A stretch of 5,745 nt of DNA, taken from positions 1 through 5,745 of the forward strand of contig CANJSR010000330.1 of NCBI GenBank assembly GCA_947476855.1, read 5' to 3'. Below, piece by piece: positions 5,446-5,745 of the stretch; position 1 is the stretch's first letter, and every line of letters starts with the position of its first letter. A model generated the notes under the pieces. That model ran no database searches and was not told the DNA's origin. It saw nothing but the letters and a program-made list of their open reading frames with translations. This DNA is from Acetobacteraceae bacterium (GTDB lineage Bacteria > Pseudomonadota > Alphaproteobacteria > Acetobacterales > Acetobacteraceae). Made by a program: the position numbers and the translations under genes.

Positions 5446-5745
5446 TCAGTCCGCGAGGCGGGTCGACTGCCAGGTCACCATGCGCCACGTCCCGCCCTGG
5501 TTCTGCCAGACATCGGTGAAGCGCACGTTGAACGAATTGGGCTTGCCGCCGGAGGTGACGCTGATCGCGGCCTTGCCGGTCAGCACCACGACCTCTCCCA
5601 GGTCCTGGGCCACGACCTCGGACGGGACGACCGAGTTGTAGACGGTCGAGCCGGACTCCATGGCGCCCAGGAGCGTGTCCTTGGTGTCCATGCGGGCCGA
5701 GGAATGGGTGTAGATCAGGCCCTTGCAGATCATGTTCTTGAGCGC
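5446..5745 (-). CDS. NTF2-like (SnoaL/DUF4440) protein, 5'-truncated by the window edge
   Basis: The visible C-terminal 99 residues run open to the right edge; an internal ATG at 5733 is unlikely to be the start because the family motif (L)IYTHSSARMDTK normally sits some 30-40 residues from the N-terminus. Other family features are the GKAAISVTSGG strand and the C-terminal VRFTDVWQNQGGTWRMVTWQSTRL sheet. NTF2-fold proteins of this group are small cone-shaped binders or enzymes with very diverse roles (ketosteroid isomerase-like, SnoaL-like), and many have no known function. The motif resembles the DUF4440 group rather than a characterised enzyme. It ends 8 bases before the PncC-like start, so the two are probably cotranscribed. 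Fold assignment is good; function is unknown. Confidence 0.82.
   Translation of the reverse strand, partial: ALKNMICKGLIYTHSSARMDTKDTLLGAMESGSTVYNSVVPSEVVAQDLGEVVVLTGKAAISVTSGGKPNSFNVRFTDVWQNQGGTWRMVTWQSTRLAD

Noticed and set aside
5438..5488. Longer PncC-like start at 5488
   Set aside because: It would add 17 residues that overlap the end of the NTF2-like gene and do not belong to the domain. The ATG at 5437 gives the normal length.
4178..5641. Longest plus-strand open frame in the window (487 codons)
   Set aside because: It runs antisense through the J-domain, PncC-like and NTF2-like genes and through the intervening hairpin region. It has low-complexity Gly/Ala/Asp/Arg composition and no family motif.

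Overview
The window is strongly GC-rich. It holds seven protein genes, all read on the minus strand (right to left), with almost no coding signal on the plus strand. The GC content, the gene families and a REP-like intergenic palindrome built on GGCCGGG/CCCGGCC point to an alphaproteobacterium. An Acetobacteraceae-like or related rhodospirillal/sphingomonad host is my best guess, but no taxonomic marker gene is present, so this is inference.

Reading in the direction of transcription, the right end begins with the C-terminal part of an NTF2-like (SnoaL/DUF4440) protein cut by the window edge (5446-5745). Eight bases later comes a stand-alone CinA C-terminal-domain protein of the PncC type, a probable NMN deamidase of NAD salvage (4952-5437). 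A 108-base gap with a C/G-rich hairpin (4900-4945) separates this pair from the next one. That pair is a membrane-anchored TerB + J-domain co-chaperone of DjlA-like architecture (4064-4843), whose stop codon overlaps the GTG start of an AmiD/AmpD-type N-acetylmuramoyl-L-alanine amidase with a C-terminal peptidoglycan-binding domain (3261-4067).

The 376-base non-coding stretch 2885-3260 holds a REP-like element: a near-perfect 35-base inverted repeat followed by imperfect 35-36-base tandem copies. It also holds a hairpin in the probable leader of the next operon.

The left half is a compact three-gene unit: a Bcr/CflA-type MFS drug exporter (1682-2884), a class I glutamine-amidotransferase-like gamma-glutamyl hydrolase of the PuuD type (907-1650) and a short-chain dehydrogenase/reductase-fold protein (142-903). 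Gaps are 31 and 3 bases. Together they look like an export or detoxification plus small-molecule modification cassette, but the substrate cannot be read from the sequence. The SDR lacks the usual catalytic Lys and Ser. The unit ends in C/G-rich hairpins (29-129).

I do not see a clearly new biological system. The most interesting items are the catalytically degenerate SDR in a conserved-looking operon, the translationally coupled J-domain/amidase pair, and the structured REP-like region.
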